A stretch of DNA of 37,308 nt from Streptococcus sp. oral taxon 058 str. F0407 (GCF_000235485.1 NZ_JH378890.1:1-37308); one strand, 5' to 3'; counted from the first letter of the stretch, positions 8,987 to 17,647 are shown. Notes: generated by a model from the letters alone, not told the origin. Numbers and translations: made by a program.

Positions 8987-9598
8987 ATGAAACAAGATCG
9001 ATTTCCATTGGTGTCAGATGATGAGATCATGCTGACCGAAATGCCAGTCATGGACTTGTACGATGAGTCAGACTTTATTAGCAATATCAAAGGTGATTAC
9101 CGCGATAAGAACTATTTGGAATGGTCTCCTATCAATGAGGAAGAAACCGTAGTTTCTCCAGTGGTTAGCAAAAAGCCAGAATCAGCTCCAGAACCTAAAA
9201 AAGTTGAAAAAACGTATGCTGAATTGGCTCGAGAAGAGGCGCGTGCGGATTTGAAGAAGAAACGTTCAGCCAAGTATTTGACTCAGGATGTTAGTCATAC
9301 CAGACGACACAATGGTTCAACACTTGTTCGTCAAGGAAACCAACCAACAGCACCATTTCAAAAGGAAAATCCTGGTGAGTTTGCCAAATTTAGTAAAAAC
9401 TTGAGCCAGTCCCACTATATCTTAGCTGAGGAGGTTGGCCAAGTGGCGAATCCAACTCCTAAAACCCAAATGGGAAAAAATAAAAAGAACAACTATGATT
9501 TTCTAAAGAAGAGTCAAATCTATAATAAAAAGAATAAGCAAACAGAACAGGAACGTCAGGTTGCCCAAGAGTTGAATCTGACAAGAATTACTGAGTAG
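8987..9598 (+). CDS. Conserved streptococcal basic hypothetical protein upstream of murC
   Basis: A 203-residue protein without signal peptide or membrane segment. It starts acidic (about residues 9-55, with [20 protein letters not shown]). A proline- and lysine-rich linker follows (60-75), then a strongly basic, K/R/N/Q-rich region to the end that is likely disordered in part. I do not recognise a catalytic motif. It is the first gene behind its own promoter and lies 11 bases before murC, with GGGG-AGAAAAG between, so it is almost certainly translated from the same messenger as MurC. I recall a hypothetical gene in this position in pneumococcus. An acidic head with a basic tail would suit an adaptor or nucleic-acid-associated protein, but that is inference only. 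Confidence 0.8.
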   Translation: MKQDRFPLVSDDEIMLTEMPVMDLYDESDFISNIKGDYRDKNYLEWSPINEEETVVSPVVSKKPESAPEPKKVEKTYAELAREEARADLKKKRSAKYLTQDVSHTRRHNGSTLVRQGNQPTAPFQKENPGEFAKFSKNLSQSHYILAEEVGQVANPTPKTQMGKNKKNNYDFLKKSQIYNKKNKQTEQERQVAQELNLTRITE

Positions 9599-9609
9599 GG
9601 GAGAAAAGC

Positions 9610-10944
9610 ATGTCAAAAACATATCATTTTATTGGAATCAAGGGATCAGGGATGAGTGCCCTAGCCTTGATGTTGCACCAAATGGGACACAAGGTTCAAG
9701 GTTCAGACGTTGAAAAATATTACTTTACTCAACGTGGACTAGAGCAGGCAGGGATTGCGATTCTTCCTTTTGATGAAAAGAACCTACAAGGTGATGTGGA
9801 GATTATCGCTGGAAATGCCTTCCGTCCAGATAACAACATTGAAATCGCCTATGCAGATCAAAATGGTATCAGCTACAAACGTTACCATGAATTCCTAGGT
9901 AGCTTTATGCGCGACTTTGTCAGCATGGGAGTGGCAGGAGCTCATGGAAAAACTTCAACAACAGGTATGCTGTCACACGTCTTGTCTCACATCACAGACA
10001 CCAGCTTCTTGATTGGTGACGGGACAGGTCGTGGTTCAGCTAATGCCAAATATTTTGTCTTTGAATCTGACGAATATGAGCGCCATTTCATGCCTTACCA
10101 CCCAGAATACTCTATCATCACCAACATTGACTTTGACCATCCAGACTACTTTACAAGTCTAGAGGACGTTTTCAATGCCTTTAACGACTATGCCAAACAA
10201 ATTACCAAAGGTTTGTTTGTATACGGTGAGGATGCTGAGTTGCGTAAGATCACAGCCAATGCGCCAATCTATTACTATGGGTTTGAAGCTGAGGGCAATG
10301 ACTTTGTAGCTAGTGATCTCCTTCGTTCTACGACTGGATCAACCTTTACAGTTCACTTCCGTGGACAAGAATTGGGTCAATTCCACATTCCAACTTTTGG
10401 TCGTCACAATATCATGAATGCGACAGCTGTTATTGGTCTTCTTTACACAGCTGGATTTGATTTGAACTTGGTCCGTGAACACTTGAAAACTTTTGCAGGT
10501 GTTAAGCGTCGTTTCACTGAGAAAATTGTCAATGATACAGTGATTATTGATGACTTTGCCCACCATCCAACAGAAATCATTGCAACCTTGGATGCGGCTC
10601 GTCAAAAATACCCAAGCAAGGAAATCGTAGCAATCTTCCAACCTCATACCTTTACTAGAACCATCGCCTTGTTGGACGAATTTGCCCACGCTTTGAATCA
10701 GGCAGACGCCGTTTACCTAGCGCAAATCTATGGATCAGCTCGTGAAGTGGACCATGGTGATGTCAAAGTAGAAGACTTAGCCAATAAAATCAACAAGAAA
10801 CACCAAGTTATCACTGTTGAGAATGTATCTCCACTCCTAGACCATGACAATGCTGTTTACGTCTTTATGGGTGCAGGAGACATCCAAACCTATGAATATT
10901 CATTTGAACGTCTTTTGTCTAACTTGACAAGCAACGTCCAATAA
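9610..10944 (+). CDS. murC: UDP-N-acetylmuramate--L-alanine ligase
   Basis: This 444-residue cytosolic Mur ligase adds L-alanine to UDP-MurNAc with ATP, the first step of peptidoglycan stem-peptide synthesis. The N-terminal Rossmann domain has [12 protein letters not shown] (8-19). The ATP P-loop is [10 protein letters not shown] (109-118). The family ESDEYE motif (152-157) and [11 protein letters not shown] follow, with the [10 protein letters not shown] segment of the C-terminal domain near 313-322. Length is normal. It is the second gene of the operon and is followed after 9 bases by a GNAT gene, so MurC, the upstream hypothetical and two acetyltransferases probably share a transcript. MltG, another wall enzyme, is the next unit downstream. 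Confidence 0.97.
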   Translation: MSKTYHFIGIKGSGMSALALMLHQMGHKVQGSDVEKYYFTQRGLEQAGIAILPFDEKNLQGDVEIIAGNAFRPDNNIEIAYADQNGISYKRYHEFLGSFMRDFVSMGVAGAHGKTSTTGMLSHVLSHITDTSFLIGDGTGRGSANAKYFVFESDEYERHFMPYHPEYSIITNIDFDHPDYFTSLEDVFNAFNDYAKQITKGLFVYGEDAELRKITANAPIYYYGFEAEGNDFVASDLLRSTTGSTFTVHFRGQELGQFHIPTFGRHNIMNATAVIGLLYTAGFDLNLVREHLKTFAGVKRRFTEKIVNDTVIIDDFAHHPTEIIATLDAARQKYPSKEIVAIFQPHTFTRTIALLDEFAHALNQADAVYLAQIYGSAREVDHGDVKVEDLANKINKKHQVITVENVSPLLDHDNAVYVFMGAGDIQTYEYSFERLLSNLTSNVQ

Positions 10945-10953
10945 GGAAAACAG

Positions 10954-11421
10954 ATGGAAATTCCAATCACTATAAGGCAAGCTACTTTATCAGATTTAGA
11001 AGAAGTGTTGGCGATTGAAGAAGCCACTCTTTCGTTAGAAGAGGCACTTAGCCGCCAATCCTTAGAAGAGAGTATCCGCAAGACTGCGGGTACCTTTCTT
11101 GTAGCTGGGGATGAAAATCAGCTTCTGGGCTATGTTTTAGGAGAAGCTCAGTCTATTCATCCCAAATGGATAGAAATAAAATCATTGACTATTCATCCGA
11201 ATCATTGGGGACAAGGACTGGGAACTCTTCTTCTTGCAGCCTTGAAACAGGTGACTGTCGAGCTAGATTACCAAGGTATTCTTTTGCAAAGTCCTGATGA
11301 TTTACTATCATATTTTGAAATGAATGGCTTTGTTGAGGAAGAAGTGACAGAGAGCCATTATGGCAGTGGTTCTTGTTGGTATCTGACTTGGGCTAATCCT
11401 TTTTATCAGGAGGAAATATGA
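10954..11421 (+). CDS. GNAT-family N-acetyltransferase (first of a tandem pair)
   Basis: A 155-residue GNAT protein that should transfer acetyl from acetyl-CoA to an amine or protein N-terminus. Motif A, with the acetyl-CoA pyrophosphate loop, is seen at 77-97 (SLTIHPNHWGQGLG). The C-terminal YFEMNGFVEEE is typical motif B. AAGGAAA precedes the ATG. Its last four bases overlap the start of the next GNAT gene (ATGA), showing translational coupling. Its N-terminus (ITIRQATLSDLEEVLAIEE) aligns with that of the next protein, so the two look like an old tandem duplication. The substrate is unknown; position after murC is the only hint and is weak. Confidence 0.87.
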   Translation: MEIPITIRQATLSDLEEVLAIEEATLSLEEALSRQSLEESIRKTAGTFLVAGDENQLLGYVLGEAQSIHPKWIEIKSLTIHPNHWGQGLGTLLLAALKQVTVELDYQGILLQSPDDLLSYFEMNGFVEEEVTESHYGSGSCWYLTWANPFYQEEI

Positions 11422-11906
11422 AAATCAGACAAGCAAGATTTTCGGATTTAGATCGAATCTTAGAGATAGAGATAGAAAATTTTTCTCTTGAGGAAGCGAT
11501 TCCTCGATCGGTCTTTGAGGCGCACTTACGTGAAATTCAGACCAGTTTTCTTGTAGCTGAAAGGGAGGGACGTATCCTTGGGTACATCGAAGGTCCAGTC
11601 GTCCCACACCGCCATCTACATGATCAGTCCTTTACAGAAGAAATAAAAGACTATAGCCATCAACCTGGAGGTTATATTTCTGTGACCTGTCTCTCCATAG
11701 CTAAGGAAGCGCAAGCTTTGGGAGTGGGGAAAAAACTATTAAAGACTCTGAAAGAAGTCGCTTTAGAACATGAACGAGAAGGCATTAACCTGACTTGTCA
11801 TGATTATCTTATCTCATATTATGAGAAACATGGTTTTGTCAATGAAGGACTATCCCAATCTACCTATGCAGGTGAGACCTGGTATAACATGGTTTGGAAG
11901 CCTTGA
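11418..11906 (+). CDS. GNAT-family N-acetyltransferase (second of a tandem pair)
   Basis: A 162-residue GNAT protein with motif A at about 91-111 (CLSIAKEAQALGVGKK) and a C-terminal YYEKHGFVNEG motif. The pattern, with VTCLSI before the CoA loop, recalls arylalkylamine- or RimI-like acetyltransferases, but the substrate cannot be assigned. The start overlaps the previous stop by four bases and has its own AGGAGG (11409-11414). The ordinary R/Q-x-x-G-x-G/A loop is changed to AQALGVG, still a plausible CoA site. It is the last gene of the murC operon; a separate promoter for mltG follows within 36 bases. Confidence 0.87.
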   Translation: MKIRQARFSDLDRILEIEIENFSLEEAIPRSVFEAHLREIQTSFLVAEREGRILGYIEGPVVPHRHLHDQSFTEEIKDYSHQPGGYISVTCLSIAKEAQALGVGKKLLKTLKEVALEHEREGINLTCHDYLISYYEKHGFVNEGLSQSTYAGETWYNMVWKP

Positions 11907-11941
11907 AAACAAGAAATATAGTTGGAGAAAGGTATATTTTG

Positions 11942-11970
11942 TTGCTTTTCTGCGACTTTTAAGATATAAT
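11942..11970 (+). promoter_or_regulatory. Promoter of mltG
   Basis: TTGCTT (11942-11947), a 17-base spacer and TATAAT (11965-11970). The -10 overlaps an in-frame ATG at 11969, so that ATG cannot be the start on this transcript. Confidence 0.8.
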
Positions 11971-12001
11971 GTTATGGATTGCCAACAAGGAGGTAAAGCT
12001 T

Positions 12002-13672
12002 TTGAGCGAGAAATCAAGAGAAGAAGAAACATTAAGCTTTAAAGAACAGATTTTACGCGATTTAGAGAGAGTCAGAGAGAGAGAAAGAAGAGGAAAAGAG
12101 GATGAAAGTCCAACTACCCCACCAACTCCATCTTCTCAAGTAACTCCACCTGCCCCTTCTGAACAAGAATCCAATCTTGCCACAGAAGATTTAATGGCAG
12201 ATTCTCTGTCAACTGTGGATGAAATCCTTAAAAATGCCCCAAGTGTGCCACCACGCCCAAGTTTTGAATCAAGCGAAGTGACAGTACCAGAACCAGAAGA
12301 GTCAAAACTAGAAGAGCCCGCACCAGCCAAGATTGATGCTGTAGAGCCTAAAAAGGAAGAGAAAGAGTTTAATACTACTCCGACTAAAGTGGCTGTTTCC
12401 TATAAAATGGATGACAAAAAAGAAGAATCAGTCCCTCCTGTTGTGGAGAATGTAGTCCCTGCTCCAGTTGAGAAAGTTGATAACCTAACAGATGCTCCAA
12501 GTCGTAGTCGTCGTGAAGGAGTAAAACCAGCTAAGAAAAAGAAGAAATCAAAAGCCAAAGGTTGCTTGCTAACTTTCCTAGTTCTCCTAGTGCTCGTAGG
12601 CATTGGTGGATTCTTTGGTTATGGATACGTTCAAGAATCCTTGAAACCAGTTGATGCGAGTTCTAAGGACTACGTAACGGTTCAAATTCCAGAAGGTTCA
12701 AATATTCAAGAAATTGGGAGCACTTTGGAAAAATCTGGTTTGGTAAAACATGGACTTATCTTTAGCCTTTATGCTAAATACTATAGTCATGCCAACTTGA
12801 AATCAGGTTATTACAACTTGAAGAAGAGTATGAGTACGGATGAGTTGATTCAAGAATTGCAAAAAGGTGGAACACCTGAGGCTCAGGCGCCTGTTCTCGC
12901 AAGTTTGACAATTCCAGAAGGCTATACACTAGAGCAAATCGCTCAAACAGTAGGACAACTTCAAGGGGAATTTAAAGAACCTCTTACAGCGGAAGCCTTC
13001 TTGGCAAAAGCTCAGGATGAGACCTTTATCTCACAATTAGTAGCCAAGTATCCAAACCTACTTGGAAGTCTTCCAACAAAAGACAGTGGCGTTCGTTATC
13101 GTCTTGAAGGCTACCTTTTCCCAGCAACCTACACGATTAAAGATAGCACAACTGTTGAAAGTTTAATTGATGAGATGGTGGCTGCTATGGATAAGGCTAT
13201 GTCACCATATTACGCTACGATCAAAGAAAAGAATCTGACTGTCAATGAATTGCTCAGCATTGCCTCAATTGTCGAAAAAGAAGGGGCTAAGACGGAAGAC
13301 CGCAAGAAGATCGCAGGTGTATTCTATAACCGCTTAAACCTCGGTATGCCACTTCAGAGCAATATCGCTATCCTGTATGCCCAAGGTAAGCTTGGTCAAA
13401 AGATTAGCTTAGCGGATGATGCTGGAATTGATACAACAATTGATTCACCTTACAATGTTTATACACATCTTGGCCTCATGCCTGGACCAGTTGATAGTCC
13501 AAGTTTAGATGCTATTGAAGCAAGTGTAAATCAAACAAAGAGTGACTACTTGTACTTTGTAGCCAATGTTGAAGATGGTAAAGTATACTTTGCGACAACA
13601 AAAGAAGAACATGATCAAAACGTTGCAGAACACATCAATAGCAAATTAACACAATCAAGTAGTTCAAACTAA
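12002..13672 (+). CDS. mltG: MltG-type endolytic murein transglycosylase (TTG start)
   Basis: This 556-residue single-pass membrane enzyme cleaves nascent glycan strands and works with the peripheral elongation machinery in pneumococcus. A long P/E/K-rich cytoplasmic region (1-185) is typical of streptococcal MltG and absent from the E. coli protein. One TM helix follows at about 186-208 (LLTFLVLLVLVGIGGFFG). Then comes a LysM-like subdomain and the YceG catalytic domain with IASIVEKEGAK, its catalytic Glu near residues 425-427, and YNVYTHLGLMPGP. The start is decided by the upstream signals. AAGGAGG (11987-11993) is eight bases before TTG 12002, whereas the in-frame ATG at 11969 lies on the -10 box. 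The gene has its own promoter and terminator, between the murC operon and greA. Confidence 0.93.
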   Translation: MSEKSREEETLSFKEQILRDLERVRERERRGKEDESPTTPPTPSSQVTPPAPSEQESNLATEDLMADSLSTVDEILKNAPSVPPRPSFESSEVTVPEPEESKLEEPAPAKIDAVEPKKEEKEFNTTPTKVAVSYKMDDKKEESVPPVVENVVPAPVEKVDNLTDAPSRSRREGVKPAKKKKKSKAKGCLLTFLVLLVLVGIGGFFGYGYVQESLKPVDASSKDYVTVQIPEGSNIQEIGSTLEKSGLVKHGLIFSLYAKYYSHANLKSGYYNLKKSMSTDELIQELQKGGTPEAQAPVLASLTIPEGYTLEQIAQTVGQLQGEFKEPLTAEAFLAKAQDETFISQLVAKYPNLLGSLPTKDSGVRYRLEGYLFPATYTIKDSTTVESLIDEMVAAMDKAMSPYYATIKEKNLTVNELLSIASIVEKEGAKTEDRKKIAGVFYNRLNLGMPLQSNIAILYAQGKLGQKISLADDAGIDTTIDSPYNVYTHLGLMPGPVDSPSLDAIEASVNQTKSDYLYFVANVEDGKVYFATTKEEHDQNVAEHINSKLTQSSSSN

Positions 13673-13703
13673 AATTATGTGGTTTTCCACATAATTTTGT
13701 TTT
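13671..13703 (+). terminator. Terminator of mltG
   Basis: A perfect 12-bp stem (13671-13682 with 13687-13698) and a TTTT loop overlap the mltG stop codon. GTTTT follows. Being A/T-flanked it could act in both directions. Confidence 0.85.
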
Positions 13704-13735
13704 AAAAACAAATTAAGAAAAGAAAGTTGAGAAAA

Positions 13736-14218
13736 ATGGCAGAAAAAACTTACCCAATGACCCTTGAAGAAAAGGAAAAACTTGAAAAAGAATTAGAAGA
13801 GTTGAAACTTGTTCGTCGTCCGGAAGTGGTAGAACGTATTAAAATCGCACGTTCATATGGAGACCTTTCAGAAAACAGTGAGTACGAAGCGGCGAAAGAT
13901 GAGCAAGCTTTTGTTGAAGGACAAATTTCAAGCTTGGAAACTAAAATCCGCTATGCTGAAATTGTTAATAGCGATGCAGTTGCCCAAGATGAAGTGGCTA
14001 TCGGTAAGACCGTAACGATCCAAGAAATCGGAGAAGATGACGAAGAAGTTTACATCATCGTTGGTTCTGCGGGTGCGGATGCTTTCGCTGGTAAGGTTTC
14101 AAATGAGAGCCCGATTGGACAAGCCTTGATCGGTAAAAAGACTGGTGATACAGCGACCATTGAGACACCAGTTGGTAGCTATGATGTAAAAATCTTAAAG
14201 GTTGAAAAAACAGCCTAA
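13736..14218 (+). CDS. greA: Transcription elongation factor GreA
   Basis: A 160-residue factor that enters the RNA polymerase secondary channel and stimulates cleavage of backtracked transcripts. Residues 1-75 form the antiparallel coiled coil. Its tip carries the acidic pair Asp43 and Glu46 in [10 protein letters not shown], which position the catalytic metal. The C-terminal FKBP-like domain includes [14 protein letters not shown]. An upstream in-frame TTG at 13727 would add three residues; the ATG at 13736 gives the family N-terminus MAEKTYPMT. No clear separate promoter was seen in the 63-base gap after the mltG terminator, so some read-through from mltG may contribute. Confidence 0.96.
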   Translation: MAEKTYPMTLEEKEKLEKELEELKLVRRPEVVERIKIARSYGDLSENSEYEAAKDEQAFVEGQISSLETKIRYAEIVNSDAVAQDEVAIGKTVTIQEIGEDDEEVYIIVGSAGADAFAGKVSNESPIGQALIGKKTGDTATIETPVGSYDVKILKVEKTA

Positions 14219-14226
14219 ATAGGATG

Positions 14227-14276
14227 AAAAAGGAGTAGTGGAGGTCTTTGTCTTACTCAACTCCTTTTTGGTTTTT
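14227..14276 (+). terminator. Terminator of greA
   Basis: Arms AAAAAGGAGT (14227-14236) and ACTCCTTTTT (14260-14269) flank a long loop and lead into a second T run. Confidence 0.75.
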
Positions 14277-14295
14277 TGAATAAATAGGAGACTAT

Positions 14296-15660
14296 ATGAG
14301 TGAAAATAAGAAGAAAAATAAAATGGAGCGTGGATTAACCAATCGCCATGTTCAGGTGATGGCCATTGCTGGGACAATCGGAACAGGACTTTTCCTAGGT
14401 GCTGGTCGTTCTATCAGCCTTACTGGACCTTCTATCATCCTGATTTACATGATTACAGGAGCCTTTATGTTTTTGATGATGAGGGCTGTTGGAGAGATGC
14501 TCTATCAGGATCCAGAACAACATACTTTTATCAACTTTATCACCCGTCATTTGGGGAAAGGCTGGGGTTATTTCTCAGTTTGGTCATACTGGTTGTCAGT
14601 TGTCTTTATCGGTATGGCGGAAATCACTGCGATTTCGCATTATGTTCAGTTTTGGTTTCCTACCTGGCCTAGTTGGTTGATTCAGATTGTCTTTTTAACG
14701 ATTCTGGCCTTGGTCAATCTGATTGCGGTTAAGCTCTTTGGAGAAGTCGAGTTTTGGTTTGCAATGGTTAAGATTGTGGCTATTTTGGCTATGATTGCAA
14801 CGGGAGCCTTTATGGTTTTAACTGGATTTGAGACGCCGCATGGGGCTGCAAGTTTGGTAAATATCAGCGATCAGTTCTCTCTTTTTCCAAACGGAGTCAT
14901 GAACTTTGTCATGGCCTTTCAAATGGTATTTTTTGCCTATTTGATGATTGAATTTATCGGTGTGACAACTTCTGAAACGAAAAACCCTCGGGAGGTTCTT
15001 CCCAAGGCAGTTAAGGAGATTCCTCTCCGAATTGTCTTCTTCTATGGTGGAGCCCTATTAGCCATTATGTCTATTATTCCCTGGAGAGAACTTGCTTCTT
15101 CAGATTCACCATTTGTAACGGTTTTTGAGCTGGCAGGTATCAAGTGGGCGGCAGCTCTGATTAACTTCGTTGTTTTGACGTCGGCAGCATCTGCTCTTAA
15201 TTCAACCCTCTATTCAACAGGGCGACACCTCTACCAGATTGCTCATGATTCACCCAATCGCTTCCTAAAAGCGATCAAGGCAGATACTCTCTCTCGCCAT
15301 AATGTTCCACAAAATGCTATTATTGCTTCAGCAATCTTAATTGCTCTGGCTGCCTTTATCAATGTTTTGCCAGGTGTTTCCGATGCCTTTGCTTTGATTA
15401 CGGCGTCTTCATCAGGTGTTTACATCGCGATTTATATCTTGATCATGGTGGCTCATCTCAAATACCGCAAGTCACAAGATTTCATGGCGGATGGCTACCT
15501 CATGCCTCAGTATCGTTTGCTCAATCCCCTAACGATCCTCTTTTTCGTTTTTGTTTTTGCAACCCTCTTTTTGCAAGAGTCTACTTTCATGGGGGCGGTT
15601 GGTTCTGCCATCTGGATTATCGGTTTCGGAATTTATAGCCAGTGGAAATTTAGAAAATAA
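14296..15660 (+). CDS. APC-family amino acid permease
   Basis: A 454-residue integral membrane protein of the amino acid transporter family (AroP/CycA/GabP-like, AA_permease). It should import an amino acid by proton symport. The N-terminus is cytoplasmic and basic. TM1 carries the family motif GTIGTGLFLGAGRSI (about 27-41), and the protein shows about 12 hydrophobic segments plus the conserved ETKNPREVLPKA loop. The substrate cannot be fixed from sequence alone. TAGGAGA before the ATG is a usable ribosome site. No clear promoter was recognised in the 77 bases after greA. A terminator immediately follows, so it appears to be a single-gene unit. Confidence 0.9.
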   Translation: MSENKKKNKMERGLTNRHVQVMAIAGTIGTGLFLGAGRSISLTGPSIILIYMITGAFMFLMMRAVGEMLYQDPEQHTFINFITRHLGKGWGYFSVWSYWLSVVFIGMAEITAISHYVQFWFPTWPSWLIQIVFLTILALVNLIAVKLFGEVEFWFAMVKIVAILAMIATGAFMVLTGFETPHGAASLVNISDQFSLFPNGVMNFVMAFQMVFFAYLMIEFIGVTTSETKNPREVLPKAVKEIPLRIVFFYGGALLAIMSIIPWRELASSDSPFVTVFELAGIKWAAALINFVVLTSAASALNSTLYSTGRHLYQIAHDSPNRFLKAIKADTLSRHNVPQNAIIASAILIALAAFINVLPGVSDAFALITASSSGVYIAIYILIMVAHLKYRKSQDFMADGYLMPQYRLLNPLTILFFVFVFATLFLQESTFMGAVGSAIWIIGFGIYSQWKFRK

Positions 15661-15665
15661 ATCCT

Positions 15666-15696
15666 AAACTCATCAACTCTGCTTGGTGAGTTTTTC
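15666..15696 (+). terminator. Terminator of the amino acid permease gene
   Basis: Arms AAACTCATCAA (15666-15676) and TTGGTGAGTTT (15683-15693) pair with one G-U and end in T residues. Confidence 0.85.
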
Positions 15697-15700
15697 TAGT

Positions 15701-15753
15701 TTGACAGTCTATTGAAATAGGATTATAATCAAGCTGTATCAGTTTTTAGGAGG
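15701..15753 (+). promoter_or_regulatory. Consensus promoter and RBS of the GNAT-HAD unit
   Basis: TTGACA (15701-15706), a 17-base spacer and TATAAT (15724-15729) match the sigma-70 consensus exactly. AGGAGG (15748-15753) is six bases before the ATG. Confidence 0.93.
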
Positions 15754-15758
15754 TTTGA

Positions 15759-16169
15759 ATGTACGTTAGATTGGAAAATAAGAACTCTCATAAAGCGCAA
15801 GAAATAGGAGATTTGGTTCGTGCTTATAATCGTTCCAAAAGAGAAGAGGCTGAAAGTGAGCCACTGAATCTTTATGTCGAAGATGAAAAGGGCAATCTCT
15901 TGGCGGGCTTGGTAGCAGAGACTTTCGGAAATTGGTTGGAAATCGAGTATTTGTTTGTGAAAGAGGAATTGCGAGGACAGGGAATCGGTTCAAAACTATT
16001 GCAACGAGCTGAAAATGAAGCCAAGAATCGAAACTGTCGTTTTGCTTTTGTGAATACTTACCAGTTCCAAGCACCAGATTTTTATCAGAGGCATGGCTAC
16101 AAGGAAGTCTTTACCTTGAAAGACTATCCCTACACAGGAAAAAGATATTATTACCAAAAGGATTTGTAA
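15759..16169 (+). CDS. Small GNAT-family N-acetyltransferase
   Basis: A 136-residue stand-alone GNAT protein. The acetyl-CoA motif is clear: LFVKEELRGQGIGSKLL (65-81), with the R-G-Q-G-I-G loop at 72-77, and FYQRHGYKEV closes the fold at 108-117. Proteins of this small type often acetylate small amines or antibiotics, but the substrate is unknown here. Its promoter is one of the two most consensus-like in the window, suggesting steady and strong expression. The HAD gene starts 59 bases later without an obvious promoter or terminator between, so they may be co-transcribed. Confidence 0.87.
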   Translation: MYVRLENKNSHKAQEIGDLVRAYNRSKREEAESEPLNLYVEDEKGNLLAGLVAETFGNWLEIEYLFVKEELRGQGIGSKLLQRAENEAKNRNCRFAFVNTYQFQAPDFYQRHGYKEVFTLKDYPYTGKRYYYQKDL

Positions 16170-16228
16170 GGTGAATATGAGAGTATAAAGCAAAGAGGAA
16201 TTTTCCACATCACTATGGAGGTGGATTG

Positions 16229-16825
16229 ATGGATATAATACTAGATATGGGCAACGTCTTATTAGAATGGAACAAGGATAAGATTTTGCAAGGTGTTTCG
16301 GGTTCGAAGAAGGAATATCTGATGTTAGATAAGGCTATTTTTCAGTCGGGACTTTGGGAAAGATTGGATCTTGGGACCATGACGAGAGAAGAAGTAGTGC
16401 TTAAGGTTGTGTCGATGATTGGAAGGACCTATCAAAAGAAGGTCGAAGAGGTTATCTGGAACTGGCCTAGCTACATTGATATTTATACGGAAGTCTTTCC
16501 TGTTTTATCAGAAGTAAAGAATAGGGGGCATCGCATTTTTGTCTTGTCCAATACCTCAAAGGTATTTTATGACTTGTTGGAAGACCAACTATCTCCCATA
16601 AAGGAGCTTTTGGATGGTTTCGTCCTATCCTGTGATATAAAAGCTATAAAGCCTGATTTGGCAATGTTTAAGGAGATTCTCGATAGATACCAGTTAAATC
16701 TTACAAATTGTGTCTTTCTAGACGATATTGAGGACAATACAATCGTAGCTGAGAAATTGGGAATCAAGGCTTATCAGGTTAAGAAAAGAAGTGATGTCGT
16801 TGATATTTTGAAATCCTATATTTAA
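16229..16825 (+). CDS. HAD-superfamily hydrolase (YihX-like)
   Basis: A 198-residue haloacid-dehalogenase-fold phosphatase. Motif I is ILDMGNVL with the nucleophile Asp6 and glycine instead of the second aspartate (D-x-G-N), as in YihX-type sugar phosphatases. Motif II is LSNTS (106-110), motif III Lys141 in IKPD and motif IV FLDDIEDN (163-170). A helical cap lies between about 15 and 80. It probably dephosphorylates a small cytosolic metabolite; the substrate is not predictable. The upstream TTG at 16226 is in frame, but ATG 16229 with GGAGG (16217-16221) seven bases away is the better start. It is followed by a strong terminator. Confidence 0.87.
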   Translation: MDIILDMGNVLLEWNKDKILQGVSGSKKEYLMLDKAIFQSGLWERLDLGTMTREEVVLKVVSMIGRTYQKKVEEVIWNWPSYIDIYTEVFPVLSEVKNRGHRIFVLSNTSKVFYDLLEDQLSPIKELLDGFVLSCDIKAIKPDLAMFKEILDRYQLNLTNCVFLDDIEDNTIVAEKLGIKAYQVKKRSDVVDILKSYI

Positions 16826-16831
16826 ACTCAG

Positions 16832-16867
16832 AACTCTCTATTATTTTGTGATAGAGAGTTTTTTTGT
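16832..16867 (+). terminator. Terminator of the GNAT-HAD unit
   Basis: Arms AACTCTCTAT (16832-16841) and ATAGAGAGTT (16851-16860) are followed by a long T run. Confidence 0.9.
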
Positions 16868-16898
16868 TAATAAAACATTACAAAATGTCATTTATATA

Positions 16899-16926
16899 TT
16901 GCATTAAGTTAGATATATGGTATAAT
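16899..16926 (+). promoter_or_regulatory. Promoter of the XRE-membrane protein cassette
   Basis: TTGCAT (16899-16904), a 16-base spacer and an extended -10 TGG-TATAAT (16918-16926). Confidence 0.83.
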
Positions 16927-16974
16927 GTTTTTAAAAAGAAGCGCAACTTTTTAAAAAATAGAAGGAGGATGCTA

Positions 16975-17184
16975 GTGGCTAAAAATTTAAAGTTAAAACT
17001 AGCTCGTGTGGAGCTTGATATGACACAAGGTGATTTGGCAGAAGCTGTGGGTGTTACGCGACAGACTATCGGCTTGATAGAAGCAGGGAAATACAATCCT
17101 AGTCTCTCGCTCTGTCAGTCCATTTGCAGATGCTTAGGAAAAACATTAGACCAACTATTTTGGGAGGAAGAAGATGAAAAATAG
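16975..17184 (+). CDS. Small XRE-family HTH regulator (GTG start)
   Basis: A 69-residue Cro/CI-type DNA-binding protein consisting of little more than the helix-turn-helix (about 15-37: MTQGDLAEAVGVTRQTIGLIE). This YozG-like family typically ends in LFxxE plus an acidic tail, seen here as QLFWEEEDEK. The start is GTG 16975: GAAGGAGG (16961-16968) abuts the ATG at 16969 but is six bases from the GTG. Longer starts would lie upstream of or inside the promoter. The stop overlaps the next gene by 11 bases (ATGAAAAATAG), so translation is coupled to a membrane protein. Such small XRE proteins usually repress their own operon; that is family knowledge, and no operator was identified. Confidence 0.88.
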   Translation: MAKNLKLKLARVELDMTQGDLAEAVGVTRQTIGLIEAGKYNPSLSLCQSICRCLGKTLDQLFWEEEDEK

Positions 17185-17185
17185 A
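17159..17185 (+). repeat. 27-bp direct repeat, copy 1 (coupling junction)
   Basis: Identical to 17622-17648. It encodes WEEEDEK at the end of the XRE gene, contains GGGAGGAAG as ribosome site and includes the ATGAAAAATAG overlap with the next gene. Confidence 0.95.
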
Positions 17186-17647
17186 AAAAAACTTGTTATC
17201 AAAGATGAACGTACGGAAAAATTGGATGGAAAGATTTCAGGAGAAATTCTCTTGGGAATGTGCCTATTTTTGGCACTGGAAATTTTTGCCAAACTTTATA
17301 TTTTCAATTTAACACTTCTGTCCTATTTACCAGAATTACTTTTATTGATTGGAGTCGGTTTGTATGCCATTATTCGCCGCATGTATGTTGGAATTGACAT
17401 TCGAGATATTGTTGAGAATACTGGAAAAGAAAGAATTTTATCTGCTTTGGGATTTTCTATAGTGGTTTTATTGATTGATATCATAGGAAATCGCGAGGAA
17501 CTGGTCAGTCTATTGACTTGGAAGTACTCCCTAAAAGTGGTTCTAGCAGTTATCATCTATCTCGTTGGGAGTTATTCTATGGACCGAGTTATCCTATACT
17601 TGAATCGCAGAAATCAGCAAGTTTGGGAGGAAGAAGATGAAAAATAG
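17174..17647 (+). CDS. Four-TM membrane protein paired with XRE regulator (DUF6773-like)
   Basis: A 157-residue membrane protein with a basic cytoplasmic N-terminus (MKNRKKLVIKDERTEKLDG) and about four hydrophobic segments near 26-46, 48-68, 88-106 and 116-138. It ends in QQVWEEEDEK, almost the same tail as the XRE protein. I think it belongs to a streptococcal DUF family found beside small XRE regulators (possibly DUF6773), but function is unknown. It is translationally coupled on both sides by identical 11-base overlaps. Possible roles, all inference, are sensing membrane state, titrating the regulator to the membrane, or stress/peptide protection. Confidence 0.75.
   Translation: MKNRKKLVIKDERTEKLDGKISGEILLGMCLFLALEIFAKLYIFNLTLLSYLPELLLLIGVGLYAIIRRMYVGIDIRDIVENTGKERILSALGFSIVVLLIDIIGNREELVSLLTWKYSLKVVLAVIIYLVGSYSMDRVILYLNRRNQQVWEEEDEK

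Noticed and set aside
16864..16974. Upstream extension of the XRE regulator
   Set aside because: It would begin before the promoter (-35 at 16899, -10 at 16921), so it could not be on the transcript.
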